A DNA stretch of 47,278 nt. Origin: an uncultured Porphyromonadaceae bacterium. Lineage in GTDB: Bacteria > Bacteroidota > Bacteroidia > Bacteroidales > Muribaculaceae. The notes beneath the pieces were generated by a model. That model did not search any database, was not told the origin of the DNA, and worked only from the letters and a program-made list of their open reading frames with translations. Positions 15,142 through 23,498 of the stretch are shown piece by piece; position 1 is the first letter of the stretch, and every line of letters starts with the position of its first letter. A program made the translations under genes and the position numbers. The stretch spans positions 1-47,278 of the forward strand of contig CAMKOE010000018.1 in assembly GCA_946414395.1 (NCBI GenBank), written 5' to 3'.

Positions 15142-17193
15142 CTATTTACCGTTATTGTTGATGCCGTCACGCTGCATCATGGCGCCGATGTGAGGTTCTC
15201 GGCCACGGAATCGCTTGTAGAGTGTCATCGGGGCTTCGGTGCCGCCTCGGGAGAGGACGTTTTCGACCCAGGCGCGTGCGGTCTCGCGATTGAAGATGCC
15301 GTCCTCCTTAAACTTGGAGAAGGCGTCACACTCTATCATCTCGGCCCACTTGTAACCGTAATATCCAGCCGCATATCCTCCCGAGAAGATGTGTGTGAAT
15401 TGCGATGACATGATACAGCCATCTACGGGCTCAAACGCCTGCACATCCTTCACCGCATTATACTCAAACTGGAAGTCGTCACCCTCATAGGGCTCGCTGA
15501 TGCTGTGCCAAGCCATATCGATGTAACCAAAGCCCAACTGACGCACACAGGCATAGGCGGCGCCATACTGGGACGAGGCAAGCAAGCGGTCGATCAACTC
15601 CTGGGGGACAGGCTCGCCCGTCTGGTAGTGGCGGGCAAAACTGTCGAGGAACTCACGCTCATAGACGTAATTCTCGTTGAACTGCGAGGGCACCTCGACA
15701 AAATCTCGATAGACATTGGTACCCGACAACGACTGGTACTTGCAGCGGCTCATCAACTGGTGCAGCGCATGGCCAAACTCGTGCATGAAGGTCTCGACCT
15801 CGCGAACGGTGAGCAACGAGGGCTTGGTATCGGTGGGACGGGTGAAATTCATTGTCAAGGTCACCAGCGGGCGCACGTCATTGCCATCCTCATCAACATA
15901 TTGCTCGCGGAAACTCGTCATCCATGCACCGCTCTGCTTGGTGGCACGCGGGAAGAAATCGACATAGAGCATGCCCACGGCGCGGCCGTCCTCGTCGGTC
16001 ACGTCATAGACCTCGACCTCGGGATGGAACACTTGGGCATCATGATTGGGCACAAAGCGCAGGCCATACATCCGGGTTGCAAAGCCGAACACGCCCTTGG
16101 TCACCTGCCCCAACTCGAAATAGGGCCTCAACAACTCGTCGTTGATGTCAAACATCGAGTCTTTCTCCTTATTACTATAGTAGGCATAATCCCACGGCAT
16201 GATTTCGACGGGCTTGCCTTCCAGTCGAGAGGCAAAATCAGTCAGGCGCCTCATCTCGTCGCGCTCGACGGGCAAATAGGCCTCGCGCAACTGGTCGAGC
16301 ATGCCATATACTGCAGCGGGCGTCTGGGCCATCGTGTGACGCAGTTTGTAGTCGGCATAGGTCTTTTCTCCCATCAGGCGGGCAATCTCGAGACGGGTGT
16401 TGGCGATATCGCGCAGGACGTCCAGATTGCAATACTCACCGCTGGTGCACTGGCGGTTATACATCTTGTACAGTTTCTCGCGCAGGTCTCGGCGGTCGCT
16501 ATATTTCATGAACGGGCCATAACTGGGGGCATCCAGCGTCACCAGCCAGGCATCCTCACGACCCTTGTCCCTGGCCGCCTGCCTGGCGGCATCAAGGGCG
16601 CTCTCGGGCAGACCTGCCAGGTCATCGGCGGTGAGCCACAATTCATAGCGGGGCGTTTCCTTGAGGGCATTCTGGTCAAACTTCAGCGTCAACTCGGTCA
16701 GGCGCTTGGACAAGTGGCGGTAACGGTCGCGGTCGGCACCTTGCAGATTGGCACCGCTGCGCACAAAGCCGTCATAGGTTTCCTGCATCAGCATCCGGTC
16801 CTCTGCATCATGGCTTGAAGCGTCAAAGTGCTCATGCACATGCTTCACGCGTTGCCACAAGCGCTCATTGAGCGTGATGCTGTTGAAGTGCTCACTCAAC
16901 ACGGGTGCCATGAGGTTGCTCACTGCCATCAAGGCGTCATCGGCGTTGGCCGACAGCATGGGATAGAACACGCCCAGCACCCTGTTCAACATGGCGCCTG
17001 CACGGTCCAGGGCGACTACCGTATTCTCAAACGTGGGCTCATCATCGTTCTCGACAATGGCCTGCACCTCGGCATCATGCTCCTTGATTCCCTGACGGAT
17101 AGCGGGTTCATAGTCGGCAGTGGAAATGCGGTCGAAGGGCACTGCCCCACCCGACGTCCTGAATGGTCTATAAAATATATTGTCCTTGATCAT
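15142..17193 (-). CDS. dcp: M3-family oligopeptidase (dipeptidyl carboxypeptidase type)
   Basis: 683 residues without an evident signal peptide. The thimet-type zinc motif HEFGHALH puts ligands at His471 and His475 with catalytic Glu472, and EVPSQFNENY supplies the third ligand Glu. The flanking GRAVGMLYVDFFPRATKQSG and FGYIDMAWHS segments are typical of M3A peptidases. Such enzymes trim short peptides, which is useful to a peptide-fermenting anaerobe. The choice between Dcp and oligopeptidase A is uncertain. It starts 13 bp after mutS2. Confidence 0.9.
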   Translation of the reverse strand: MIKDNIFYRPFRTSGGAVPFDRISTADYEPAIRQGIKEHDAEVQAIVENDDEPTFENTVVALDRAGAMLNRVLGVFYPMLSANADDALMAVSNLMAPVLSEHFNSITLNERLWQRVKHVHEHFDASSHDAEDRMLMQETYDGFVRSGANLQGADRDRYRHLSKRLTELTLKFDQNALKETPRYELWLTADDLAGLPESALDAARQAARDKGREDAWLVTLDAPSYGPFMKYSDRRDLREKLYKMYNRQCTSGEYCNLDVLRDIANTRLEIARLMGEKTYADYKLRHTMAQTPAAVYGMLDQLREAYLPVERDEMRRLTDFASRLEGKPVEIMPWDYAYYSNKEKDSMFDINDELLRPYFELGQVTKGVFGFATRMYGLRFVPNHDAQVFHPEVEVYDVTDEDGRAVGMLYVDFFPRATKQSGAWMTSFREQYVDEDGNDVRPLVTLTMNFTRPTDTKPSLLTVREVETFMHEFGHALHQLMSRCKYQSLSGTNVYRDFVEVPSQFNENYVYEREFLDSFARHYQTGEPVPQELIDRLLASSQYGAAYACVRQLGFGYIDMAWHSISEPYEGDDFQFEYNAVKDVQAFEPVDGCIMSSQFTHIFSGGYAAGYYGYKWAEMIECDAFSKFKEDGIFNRETARAWVENVLSRGGTEAPMTLYKRFRGREPHIGAMMQRDGINNNGK

Positions 17194-17206
17194 ATCTGAT
17201 TATCAA

Positions 17207-19663
17207 TTATTCTAAATCTACAACAGTAATTCCCGCGCCACCGAACTGCACATGCTCGTCGCGGAAGGACTTGACGCCACTGACGGTGTGCAGGTACTCG
17301 CGGATGGCAACTTTCAAGGCCCCGGTTCCGGTTCCATGCAGGATGCGCACACGCTGTGCACTGAACTGGATGGCATCGTCGATGAAATAGGTGATAGCCT
17401 GCAAGGCCTCGTCGGCCCTCATGCCACGCACGTCGATGTCGGGCTTGAAATTCAACTGGCGGGAGCGTATCTCGTCGGTAGTGCTGCGGCTGAGCGACTC
17501 GGTCTTGGGCGTCTTCTCCTTGCGCATGGTGCGCTCCACCTTGTCGGCCTCGATGCGCGTCTTGATGTTGCCGAAGGCTACTAGGGCATATTTCTCGTCG
17601 ATGCTGATGAGCGTGCCCACGGTGGTCGTTCCCTTGAGCACCACGTTGTCACCGGCCTGCAGAGGCCGGTCACGGGTGATGGCCTTGGGGGTGGTTTTCT
17701 TCTTGGTGGGCTTGCGGTGGGCCTTGTCCTTGGGCGTGAGTTCCTTGAGGCGCTCGGGGGCAACAGGTTCCTCGGCATTGAGGCGCTGCTTGAACTCGTC
17801 GAGTTGGCGGCGCAGTTCCTTGGTGCGCTCTTTCTCGGCCTGCTCGCGGCGAATTTCCTTGATGGTGCGTTCAATCTGGGCATTGCTGCCTTGCAGGATT
17901 TCTTGAGCCTCGGCACGGGCGTCATGGATGATCTGGCGGTGTTCTGCCCTGATGTTTTCCAGTCGCTCGTCATAGTCGGCTATCATCTGGTCAAGCCGTT
18001 TCTCCTTTGTCCTCACATCCTGTCGCTTGTTCTCCCAGTAGCGGCGGTCGCGCACGATGTCGAGCAGGTACTTGTCCATATTGATGTAGTCGCTGCCAAC
18101 AATTTCGCTAGCCTTGTCGATCACCTGCTGGGGCAGTCCCGTCTTGCGTGCGATCTCGATGGCAAACGAACTGCCGGGATAGCCTATCGACAACTGGAAC
18201 AGCGGCTGCATGCGCTGGCGGTCATAGAGCATCGCCCCGTTGATGACGCCATCGGTCTCGTCGGCAAAGTGCTTGAGGTTCTGATAGTGGGTCGTGACCA
18301 CGCCCATCACCTGATGGTTGTTGAGTTGCTCGAGAATGGACTGCGCTATGGCACCGCCAATCTGGGGCTCGGTGCCGCTACCCATCTCGTCGATGAGTAT
18401 CAGCGTCTCCTTGCCGCCCTTGGAGAGGAACAGTTTCATGTTCTGCAGGTGGCTGCTGTAGGTACTCAGGTCGTTCTCGATGCTCTGCTGGTCGCCGATG
18501 TCGATGAAAATATCCCTGAAGATGCCCATGTGGGAATTATCCCGCAAGGTCGGCAGCAAGCCGCACTGCATCATGTATTGCACGACTCCCACGGTCTTGA
18601 GACACACCGACTTGCCGCCGGCATTAGGCCCTGATATCACCAGGATGCGGTCCTGCTTGTTGAGGTTGATGTTCAACGGCACGACTTCCTTGCCCTGGCT
18701 GCGCAACGAGAGCATCAGTGCCGGATGAATGGCAGTGTACCACTCGATGACCGGTTTACGGTCGATGTGGCACATCTGGGCGCCCACATCCTTGGCAAAC
18801 AAGGCCTTGGCGCGAATGAAGTCCAATTGACCCAGCGTGTCGAGCACGCCCTCGAGTTCGGCCAGATGAGGCCGCACCTGGTCGGTCACGGCAGTGAGGA
18901 TGCGGATGATCTCACGGGCAATCTCGGCCTCGGTCTCGCGGATGCGGTTGTTGGCCTCAACGATGGCCTCGGGCTCGATAAACACGGTCTTGCCCGTGGC
19001 GCTCTCATCGTGGACGATGCCACGCAGGCGGCGCTTGTTCATGGCACTCACGGGAAGCACCAGCCTGCCATCGCGCAGCGAGGGCTGCACGTCGCCCTCG
19101 AGGATGCCGTCCTGCTTTCCCTGGGCAATGATGCGGCGCAGGGTGCCGTTGATGCTACCGGTGACGCGGGCAATGGTCGTGCGCAACTGCTGCAACTCGG
19201 GCGAGGCTGTATCCTTGATGTTGCCGGCCTTGTCGAGAACATGACCGATGGCGGCGCTGAGTTCAGGAAAAGCCTGCATGCCGCTGGTCAGTTCACGCAG
19301 CCGCGGATAGGGCGATTGCCCCTCACCGTCGGCCATAAAGAAGCGGACAACCTGGCTGACCGTCACCAGCAGGCGCTGCAGGTCAAAAAGGTGCTCGGCC
19401 GACAGGAAGGTGCCAGGCGTTGACACCTCCTTCAACACGACACGCAAGTCAAAGTAGTAACTCAACGGGAACTCCTTGCCGGTCTGCAGGATGGACAGGA
19501 ATTCATGTGTCTCTTCCAGCCAGCGTATTACCTCATCACGACGGGTCGAGAAGTGAAGGCGGGGTACATTGGCGGCGCCCAGGGCGCTCACGCAGTGACG
19601 CTCCAGTTCACGCCTCACAGCATCAAAGCCAATCTTAGTCTCAAAAGTTGAGGGATAAATCAT
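17207..19663 (-). CDS. mutS2: Endonuclease MutS2
   Basis: 818 residues from MIYPSTFETKIGF, the normal MutS2 N-terminus. An ATG nine codons upstream (19690) is unlikely because the -7 box at 19668-19675 lies inside that extension. Walker A GPNAGGKS is at about 345-352, with Walker B LILIDEMGSGTEP following, then a long coiled coil (about 500-640). The C-terminal Smr nuclease domain shows DVRGMRADEAL and LHGTGTGALK. MutS2 acts in recombination control or on stalled ribosomes, not in mismatch repair. The promoter abuts the ATG. Confidence 0.95.
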   Translation of the reverse strand: MIYPSTFETKIGFDAVRRELERHCVSALGAANVPRLHFSTRRDEVIRWLEETHEFLSILQTGKEFPLSYYFDLRVVLKEVSTPGTFLSAEHLFDLQRLLVTVSQVVRFFMADGEGQSPYPRLRELTSGMQAFPELSAAIGHVLDKAGNIKDTASPELQQLRTTIARVTGSINGTLRRIIAQGKQDGILEGDVQPSLRDGRLVLPVSAMNKRRLRGIVHDESATGKTVFIEPEAIVEANNRIRETEAEIAREIIRILTAVTDQVRPHLAELEGVLDTLGQLDFIRAKALFAKDVGAQMCHIDRKPVIEWYTAIHPALMLSLRSQGKEVVPLNINLNKQDRILVISGPNAGGKSVCLKTVGVVQYMMQCGLLPTLRDNSHMGIFRDIFIDIGDQQSIENDLSTYSSHLQNMKLFLSKGGKETLILIDEMGSGTEPQIGGAIAQSILEQLNNHQVMGVVTTHYQNLKHFADETDGVINGAMLYDRQRMQPLFQLSIGYPGSSFAIEIARKTGLPQQVIDKASEIVGSDYINMDKYLLDIVRDRRYWENKRQDVRTKEKRLDQMIADYDERLENIRAEHRQIIHDARAEAQEILQGSNAQIERTIKEIRREQAEKERTKELRRQLDEFKQRLNAEEPVAPERLKELTPKDKAHRKPTKKKTTPKAITRDRPLQAGDNVVLKGTTTVGTLISIDEKYALVAFGNIKTRIEADKVERTMRKEKTPKTESLSRSTTDEIRSRQLNFKPDIDVRGMRADEALQAITYFIDDAIQFSAQRVRILHGTGTGALKVAIREYLHTVSGVKSFRDEHVQFGGAGITVVDLE

Positions 19664-19667
19664 AGCA

Positions 19668-19699
19668 CAAAAGTAGTCATTTTTCTTCATTCGGCGAAA
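19668..19699 (-). promoter_or_regulatory. mutS2 promoter immediately before the start codon
   Basis: The minus strand reads TACTTTTG at 19668-19675, with TTTC (19696-19699) as a weak -33 box 20 bases further. The ATG begins at 19663, so the transcript would be leaderless or nearly so. Confidence 0.6.
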
Positions 19700-19713
19700 T
19701 TATTGTATATTTG
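19682..19713 (+). promoter_or_regulatory. Promoter of candidate small RNA
   Basis: TATATTTG (19706-19713) with TTTC (19682-19685) 20 bases upstream. It overlaps the divergent mutS2 promoter. Confidence 0.5.
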
Positions 19714-19719
19714 CGGCAA

Positions 19720-19827
19720 CAATCGGGAGAAATCCCGTTTTTATCATCAATCAAATCTTATCTATCTGATCTAGGGAAAAACGTTGCCCCAGGGAAGTGC
19801 AAACCACAACCCTGGGGCACTTTTTTC
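19720..19827 (+). ncRNA. Candidate intergenic small RNA
   Basis: A -7 box (19706-19713) and a strong terminator (19785-19826) bracket roughly 105 bases with no ORF. The start is estimated from the promoter. Near the 5' end CGGGA-GAAA-TCCCG forms a small hairpin with a GNRA loop, followed by TTTTT and an unstructured AU-rich linker. It is separate from the downstream C1 peptidase, which has its own -7 box at 19869-19876. An attenuated 5' leader is the main alternative. Confidence 0.45.
19785..19827 (+). terminator. Strong rho-independent terminator
   Basis: TGCCCCAGGG (19785-19794) pairs perfectly with CCCTGGGGCA (19810-19819), and CTTTTTTC follows. No gene precedes it on the plus strand. Confidence 0.88.
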
Positions 19828-19868
19828 ATTTTACTGCAATAAAACCATCGTTTTTCAAAAAAAATGAG

Positions 19869-19876
19869 TACATTTG
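19869..19876 (+). promoter_or_regulatory. -7 promoter box of the C1 peptidase gene
   Basis: TACATTTG, followed by GCAAG and a leader of about 50 bases. No good -33 box. Confidence 0.65.
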
Positions 19877-19934
19877 CAAGTTATATAAACCGAAAAGTAA
19901 TTAACCTACATTAATAATAACTAACTCAACAAGT

Positions 19935-21140
19935 ATGAAAAAATTATTTTTAGCATTACTCGCTTCGGCCATCGCTATCAACGTCATGGCCGATGACAAG
20001 GTTGTCGTTCCCGACAGCACCGGTTTCAAGTTCACCGACACCAAGGTTATCCGTCACACCCCAGTCAAGGACCAGAACAAGTCCGGAACGTGCTGGTGCT
20101 ACTCGACCAACTCCTTCTTTGAGAACGAGATCCTGCGCAAGAGCGGCAAGGAGGTTCACCTGAGCGAGGGCTTCGTTGTCAACCACTGCTACTATGACAA
20201 GGCCATCAAGTACATCCGCATGGATGGCGAGATCAACTTTGCCGAGGGTGGCGCAGCCGAGGACGTTCCCTACGTATGGCGCAACTACGGTATGGTCCCC
20301 AACGAGGTTTATACCGGCATGACCTATGGTGACAAGAAGTTTGACACCAGCGAACTGACCGCCCTGCTGAGCGGCTATGTTGGCACCATCAACAAGCGCA
20401 GCCTCAAGAAACTGACTCCCGCATGGAAGGACGGTTTGCAGGCTATTCTCGACAGTTACATGGGCAAGATGCCCGAGTCCTTCGTCTATGAGGGCAAGAC
20501 CTACACCCCCCAGACTTGGGCTGCCAGCCTGGGTATCAACCTTGACGATTATGTGCCCATCTGCTCGTTCAACCACCACCCCTACTACCAGCCCTTCATC
20601 CTCGAGGTTGCTGACAACTGGCTGTGGTCAAGTTACCAGAATGTGCCCATCGACGAACTCATGGAGATCGCCAACTATGCCATCGACAACGGTTACAGCA
20701 TCGCTTGGGGTGCCGACGTGAGCGAGAAAGGCTTCAAGTGGCGCAATGGTTATGCCATCCTGCCCGTCGAGAAGGAAGTTCCCGATGCTGCCGGCACCGA
20801 CATGGCCCGCTGGGCTCAGTTGACCGACAAGGATCGTGAGGCCGAACTCTGGGACATCAAGGGCCCGGTTAAGGAGCAGTGGGTGACCCAGGAGGAGCGC
20901 CAGGAGATGTTTGACAACAAGCAGACCACCGACGACCACGGCATGGTAATCATGGGCAAGGCCGTTGACCAGGAAGGCAACAAGTACTTCAAGGTGCAGA
21001 ACAGTTGGGACACCAACCAACTCTATGAAGGCTATTTCTACTGCAGCGAGGCCTTCTTCCGCGCCAAGACCATGAACATCCTGGTCCACAAGGATGCCAT
21101 CCCCGCCAAGATCGCCAAGAAATTGGGTATCAAGAAGTAA
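19935..21140 (+). CDS. Secreted C1B cysteine peptidase, PepC/bleomycin hydrolase family
   Basis: 401 residues with a signal peptide ending VMA-DD. The catalytic site is QNKSGTCWCYS (Cys53), His335 in DDHGMVI and Asn356 in KVQNSW, so the papain-like triad is complete. Cytosolic PepC enzymes are aminopeptidases; this exported form is common in gut Bacteroidales and probably trims peptides in the periplasm. The codons are strongly biased (many GGC, AAG and GTT), which suggests high expression. RidA follows after a 149-bp repeat-containing gap. Confidence 0.9.
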   Translation: MKKLFLALLASAIAINVMADDKVVVPDSTGFKFTDTKVIRHTPVKDQNKSGTCWCYSTNSFFENEILRKSGKEVHLSEGFVVNHCYYDKAIKYIRMDGEINFAEGGAAEDVPYVWRNYGMVPNEVYTGMTYGDKKFDTSELTALLSGYVGTINKRSLKKLTPAWKDGLQAILDSYMGKMPESFVYEGKTYTPQTWAASLGINLDDYVPICSFNHHPYYQPFILEVADNWLWSSYQNVPIDELMEIANYAIDNGYSIAWGADVSEKGFKWRNGYAILPVEKEVPDAAGTDMARWAQLTDKDREAELWDIKGPVKEQWVTQEERQEMFDNKQTTDDHGMVIMGKAVDQEGNKYFKVQNSWDTNQLYEGYFYCSEAFFRAKTMNILVHKDAIPAKIAKKLGIKK

Positions 21141-21155
21141 AACAATACAAATTTC

Positions 21156-21255
21156 AGTTTTAAGTTTTTAGTTTTAAGTTGCGAGTATGATTACTATCGC
21201 CTATCCTTTTCGCATGGGCAGGAAGTAACCCAACAAGAACTAAAAACTTAAAACT
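21156..21255. repeat. TTTTAAG-type inverted-repeat element, copy 2
   Basis: AGTTTTAAGTTTTTAG (21156-21171) and 21240-21255 are a perfect 16-bp inverted pair. The interior shares TTACTATCGCCT (21191-21202) with the element at 4660-4754. It separates the C1 peptidase from ridA and has no ORF. Confidence 0.75.
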
Positions 21256-21289
21256 TTAAAACTTTAAACTCTCAACCTAAACTAAAAAA

Positions 21290-21667
21290 ATGAAAGCATT
21301 AAACACCGACAAGGCACCTGCCGCCATTGGCCCTTACAGCCAGGCAATCCGCACCGGAAACCTCGTATTCGTTTCTGGCCAACTGCCCATCATTCCCGAG
21401 ACTGGCGCTTTCCCCGAGGGAGGCGTACAGGAGCAGACTCACCAGAGCCTTAAGAACGCTCGCGCGATTCTCCAGAGCGAGGGTCTAGACCTCAATAATG
21501 TCGTTAAGACCACTGTCTTCCTGAGCGACATCGCCAACTTTGGCCCGATGAATGAGGTTTACGCCGAGTACTTCACCGCTCCCTACCCTGCCCGTTGCGC
21601 ATTTGCAGTCAAGGACCTACCCAAGGGCGCCCTCGTCGAGATCGAACTTATCGCCGAAGCCCAATAA
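21290..21667 (+). CDS. ridA: RidA-family reactive intermediate deaminase
   Basis: 125 residues, full length. It has the N-terminal APAAIGPYSQA, VFVSGQLP, and the active-site Arg102 (YPARCAF) and Glu117 (KGALVEIELIA), which correspond to the conserved catalytic residues of RidA. The enzyme hydrolyses 2-aminoacrylate and related enamines or imines released by PLP enzymes. No clear promoter of its own is seen. A strong terminator follows. Confidence 0.95.
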   Translation: MKALNTDKAPAAIGPYSQAIRTGNLVFVSGQLPIIPETGAFPEGGVQEQTHQSLKNARAILQSEGLDLNNVVKTTVFLSDIANFGPMNEVYAEYFTAPYPARCAFAVKDLPKGALVEIELIAEAQ

Positions 21668-21691
21668 GGCAACGGACGCCAACCCAAGTCA

Positions 21692-21737
21692 GAGACGCGA
21701 CATCCCGTTTTGAAAACGGGTGCCGCGTCTCCACTTT
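21692..21737 (+). terminator. Terminator after ridA
   Basis: GAGACGCG pairs with CGCGTCTC, and an inner CATCCCGTTTT/AAAACGGGTG stem extends it. CACTTTT follows. Confidence 0.9.
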
Positions 21738-21806
21738 TCTGGCCATACGCATCGGCCTCATGTGCAATTATCTGTCATGTTTAACTCTGTTCTGAATAAT
21801 AATTGC

Positions 21807-21814
21807 TATCTTTG
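21807..21814 (+). promoter_or_regulatory. -7 promoter box of gpmI
   Basis: TATCTTTG, 50 bases before the ATG. Confidence 0.65.
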
Positions 21815-21863
21815 CAGCCCAAAATCAGGTTTAACAATCAAATAAGGTAAAAAATTTCTACTT

Positions 21864-23387
21864 ATGGCAAAGAAAGCATTATTGATGATACTGGATGGCT
21901 GGGGCGAGGGTCCCAAGGGTCACAGCAACGCGATTTTCAGCACACCGACACCCTACTTGGACTTCCTGCGCGCCGCCTATCCCCACAGCACATTGAAGGC
22001 CTGCGGTGAAGACGTGGGTCTGCCCGACGGACAGATGGGCAATAGCGAGGTGGGTCACCTGAACATCGGTGGTGGCCGTGTCGTGTATCAGGACTTGGTG
22101 AAAATCAACAAGAGCATCCAGGACAAATCCATCCTGAAGAATCCCGAAATCATTAACGCCTACACCTATGCTAAAAAAAACGGCAAGTCGCTCCACATCA
22201 TGGGTCTGACAAGCACCGGTGGCGTTCACAGTTCACAGGAGCACCTGATGGCACTGTGTGACATCGCCAAGGAGTATGGCCTGGAGAAGGTGTATGTGCA
22301 CTGTTTCATGGACGGGCGTGACACCGATCCCGAGAGCGGAAAGGGATTTGTTGGTACCGTTGTCGAGCACTGCAAGCAGAGCGCCGGCACTGTGGCAACC
22401 GTCATCGGCCGCTACTATGCGATGGACCGCAACAACAACTGGGACCGCATCAAGGTGGCCTATGACATGCTCACCGCTGGCGAGGGCAAGAAGAGCGATG
22501 ACATGGTCAAGGCCATTGAGCAATCCTATGATGAAGGCGTGACCGACGAGTTCATCAAGCCCATCGTCAACTCGACTGTTGACGGCCGCATCCAGGAGGG
22601 TGACGTGGTGATTTTCTTCAACTTCCGCAACGACCGTGCCAAGCAGATTACCATTGCCTTGACCCAGAAGGACATACCCGAGGAGGGCATGAAGGTCATC
22701 CCGGGGCTGCAGTACTACTGCATGACACCCTATGACCCGACGTTCAAGGACATGCACATCCTGTTCCCCAAGCAGAATGTGGACAACACATTATCGGAGT
22801 ACCTGGCAAGTCAGGGCAAGCGTCAATTGCACATCGCCGAGACCGAGAAGTATGCCCATGTGACCTTCTTCTTCAGCGGCGGCAGGGAGCAGCCATTTGA
22901 GAACGAGGATCGTATCCTGGTACCATCGCCCGACGTTGCCACCTATGATCTCAAGCCCGAAATGAGCGCCTATGAGGTGCGCGACAAACTCGTCGCCGCC
23001 ATCCGCGAGGACAAGTATGACTTTATCGTGGTGAACTATGCCAACGGCGACATGGTGGGCCACACTGGCGTGTATGACGCCATCACCCAGGCGGTAAAGG
23101 CTGTTGACCGCTGTGTTCACGACACCGTCGAAGCCGCCCGTGCCACTGGCTATGAAGTCATCATCATCGCCGACCACGGCAATGCCGACCATGCCATCAA
23201 CAGCGACGGGACCCCCAATACGGCCCACTCGCTCAACCCGGTGCCCATCATCTATGTGACCGAGAATCCCGAATTGATCATCAACACCGGGCGCCTGGCC
23301 GACGTGGCTCCGTCAATCCTGCAGATCATGGGCCTGCCGCAGCCTGCCGAGATGACCGGCCACGGACTTATCGACGTGACCAAGTAG
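21864..23387 (+). CDS. gpmI: 2,3-bisphosphoglycerate-independent phosphoglycerate mutase
   Basis: 507 residues, the usual length. The alkaline-phosphatase-like metal site begins with [10 protein letters not shown] (Asp11) and [10 protein letters not shown] gives the phosphorylated Ser61. [53 protein letters not shown] and TAHSLNPVP are all present. It interconverts 3- and 2-phosphoglycerate in glycolysis using Mn2+. It is monocistronic, with a promoter and terminator of its own. Confidence 0.97.
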   Translation: MAKKALLMILDGWGEGPKGHSNAIFSTPTPYLDFLRAAYPHSTLKACGEDVGLPDGQMGNSEVGHLNIGGGRVVYQDLVKINKSIQDKSILKNPEIINAYTYAKKNGKSLHIMGLTSTGGVHSSQEHLMALCDIAKEYGLEKVYVHCFMDGRDTDPESGKGFVGTVVEHCKQSAGTVATVIGRYYAMDRNNNWDRIKVAYDMLTAGEGKKSDDMVKAIEQSYDEGVTDEFIKPIVNSTVDGRIQEGDVVIFFNFRNDRAKQITIALTQKDIPEEGMKVIPGLQYYCMTPYDPTFKDMHILFPKQNVDNTLSEYLASQGKRQLHIAETEKYAHVTFFFSGGREQPFENEDRILVPSPDVATYDLKPEMSAYEVRDKLVAAIREDKYDFIVVNYANGDMVGHTGVYDAITQAVKAVDRCVHDTVEAARATGYEVIIIADHGNADHAINSDGTPNTAHSLNPVPIIYVTENPELIINTGRLADVAPSILQIMGLPQPAEMTGHGLIDVTK

Positions 23388-23424
23388 AGGCATCGGCCAC
23401 GAGACATAACTGTCAAGGAAAAAG

Positions 23425-23466
23425 AGCAATCAGTCTGAAGTCATAGCGACTATCAGGCTGATTGCT
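23425..23466. terminator. Bidirectional terminator between gpmI and a subtilase gene
   Basis: AGCAATCAGTCTGA (23425-23438) pairs with TCAGGCTGATTGCT (23453-23466) with one G-U pair. The A-run before the stem gives a U-run for the minus strand, which makes it a stronger terminator for the leftward subtilase gene than for gpmI. Confidence 0.75.
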
Positions 23467-23498
23467 TCATTAATAACGCAGTAAATCGGATAATTGTG

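Noticed and set aside
15505-16818. 437-codon plus-strand ORF
   Set aside because: Antisense shadow of the M3 oligopeptidase.
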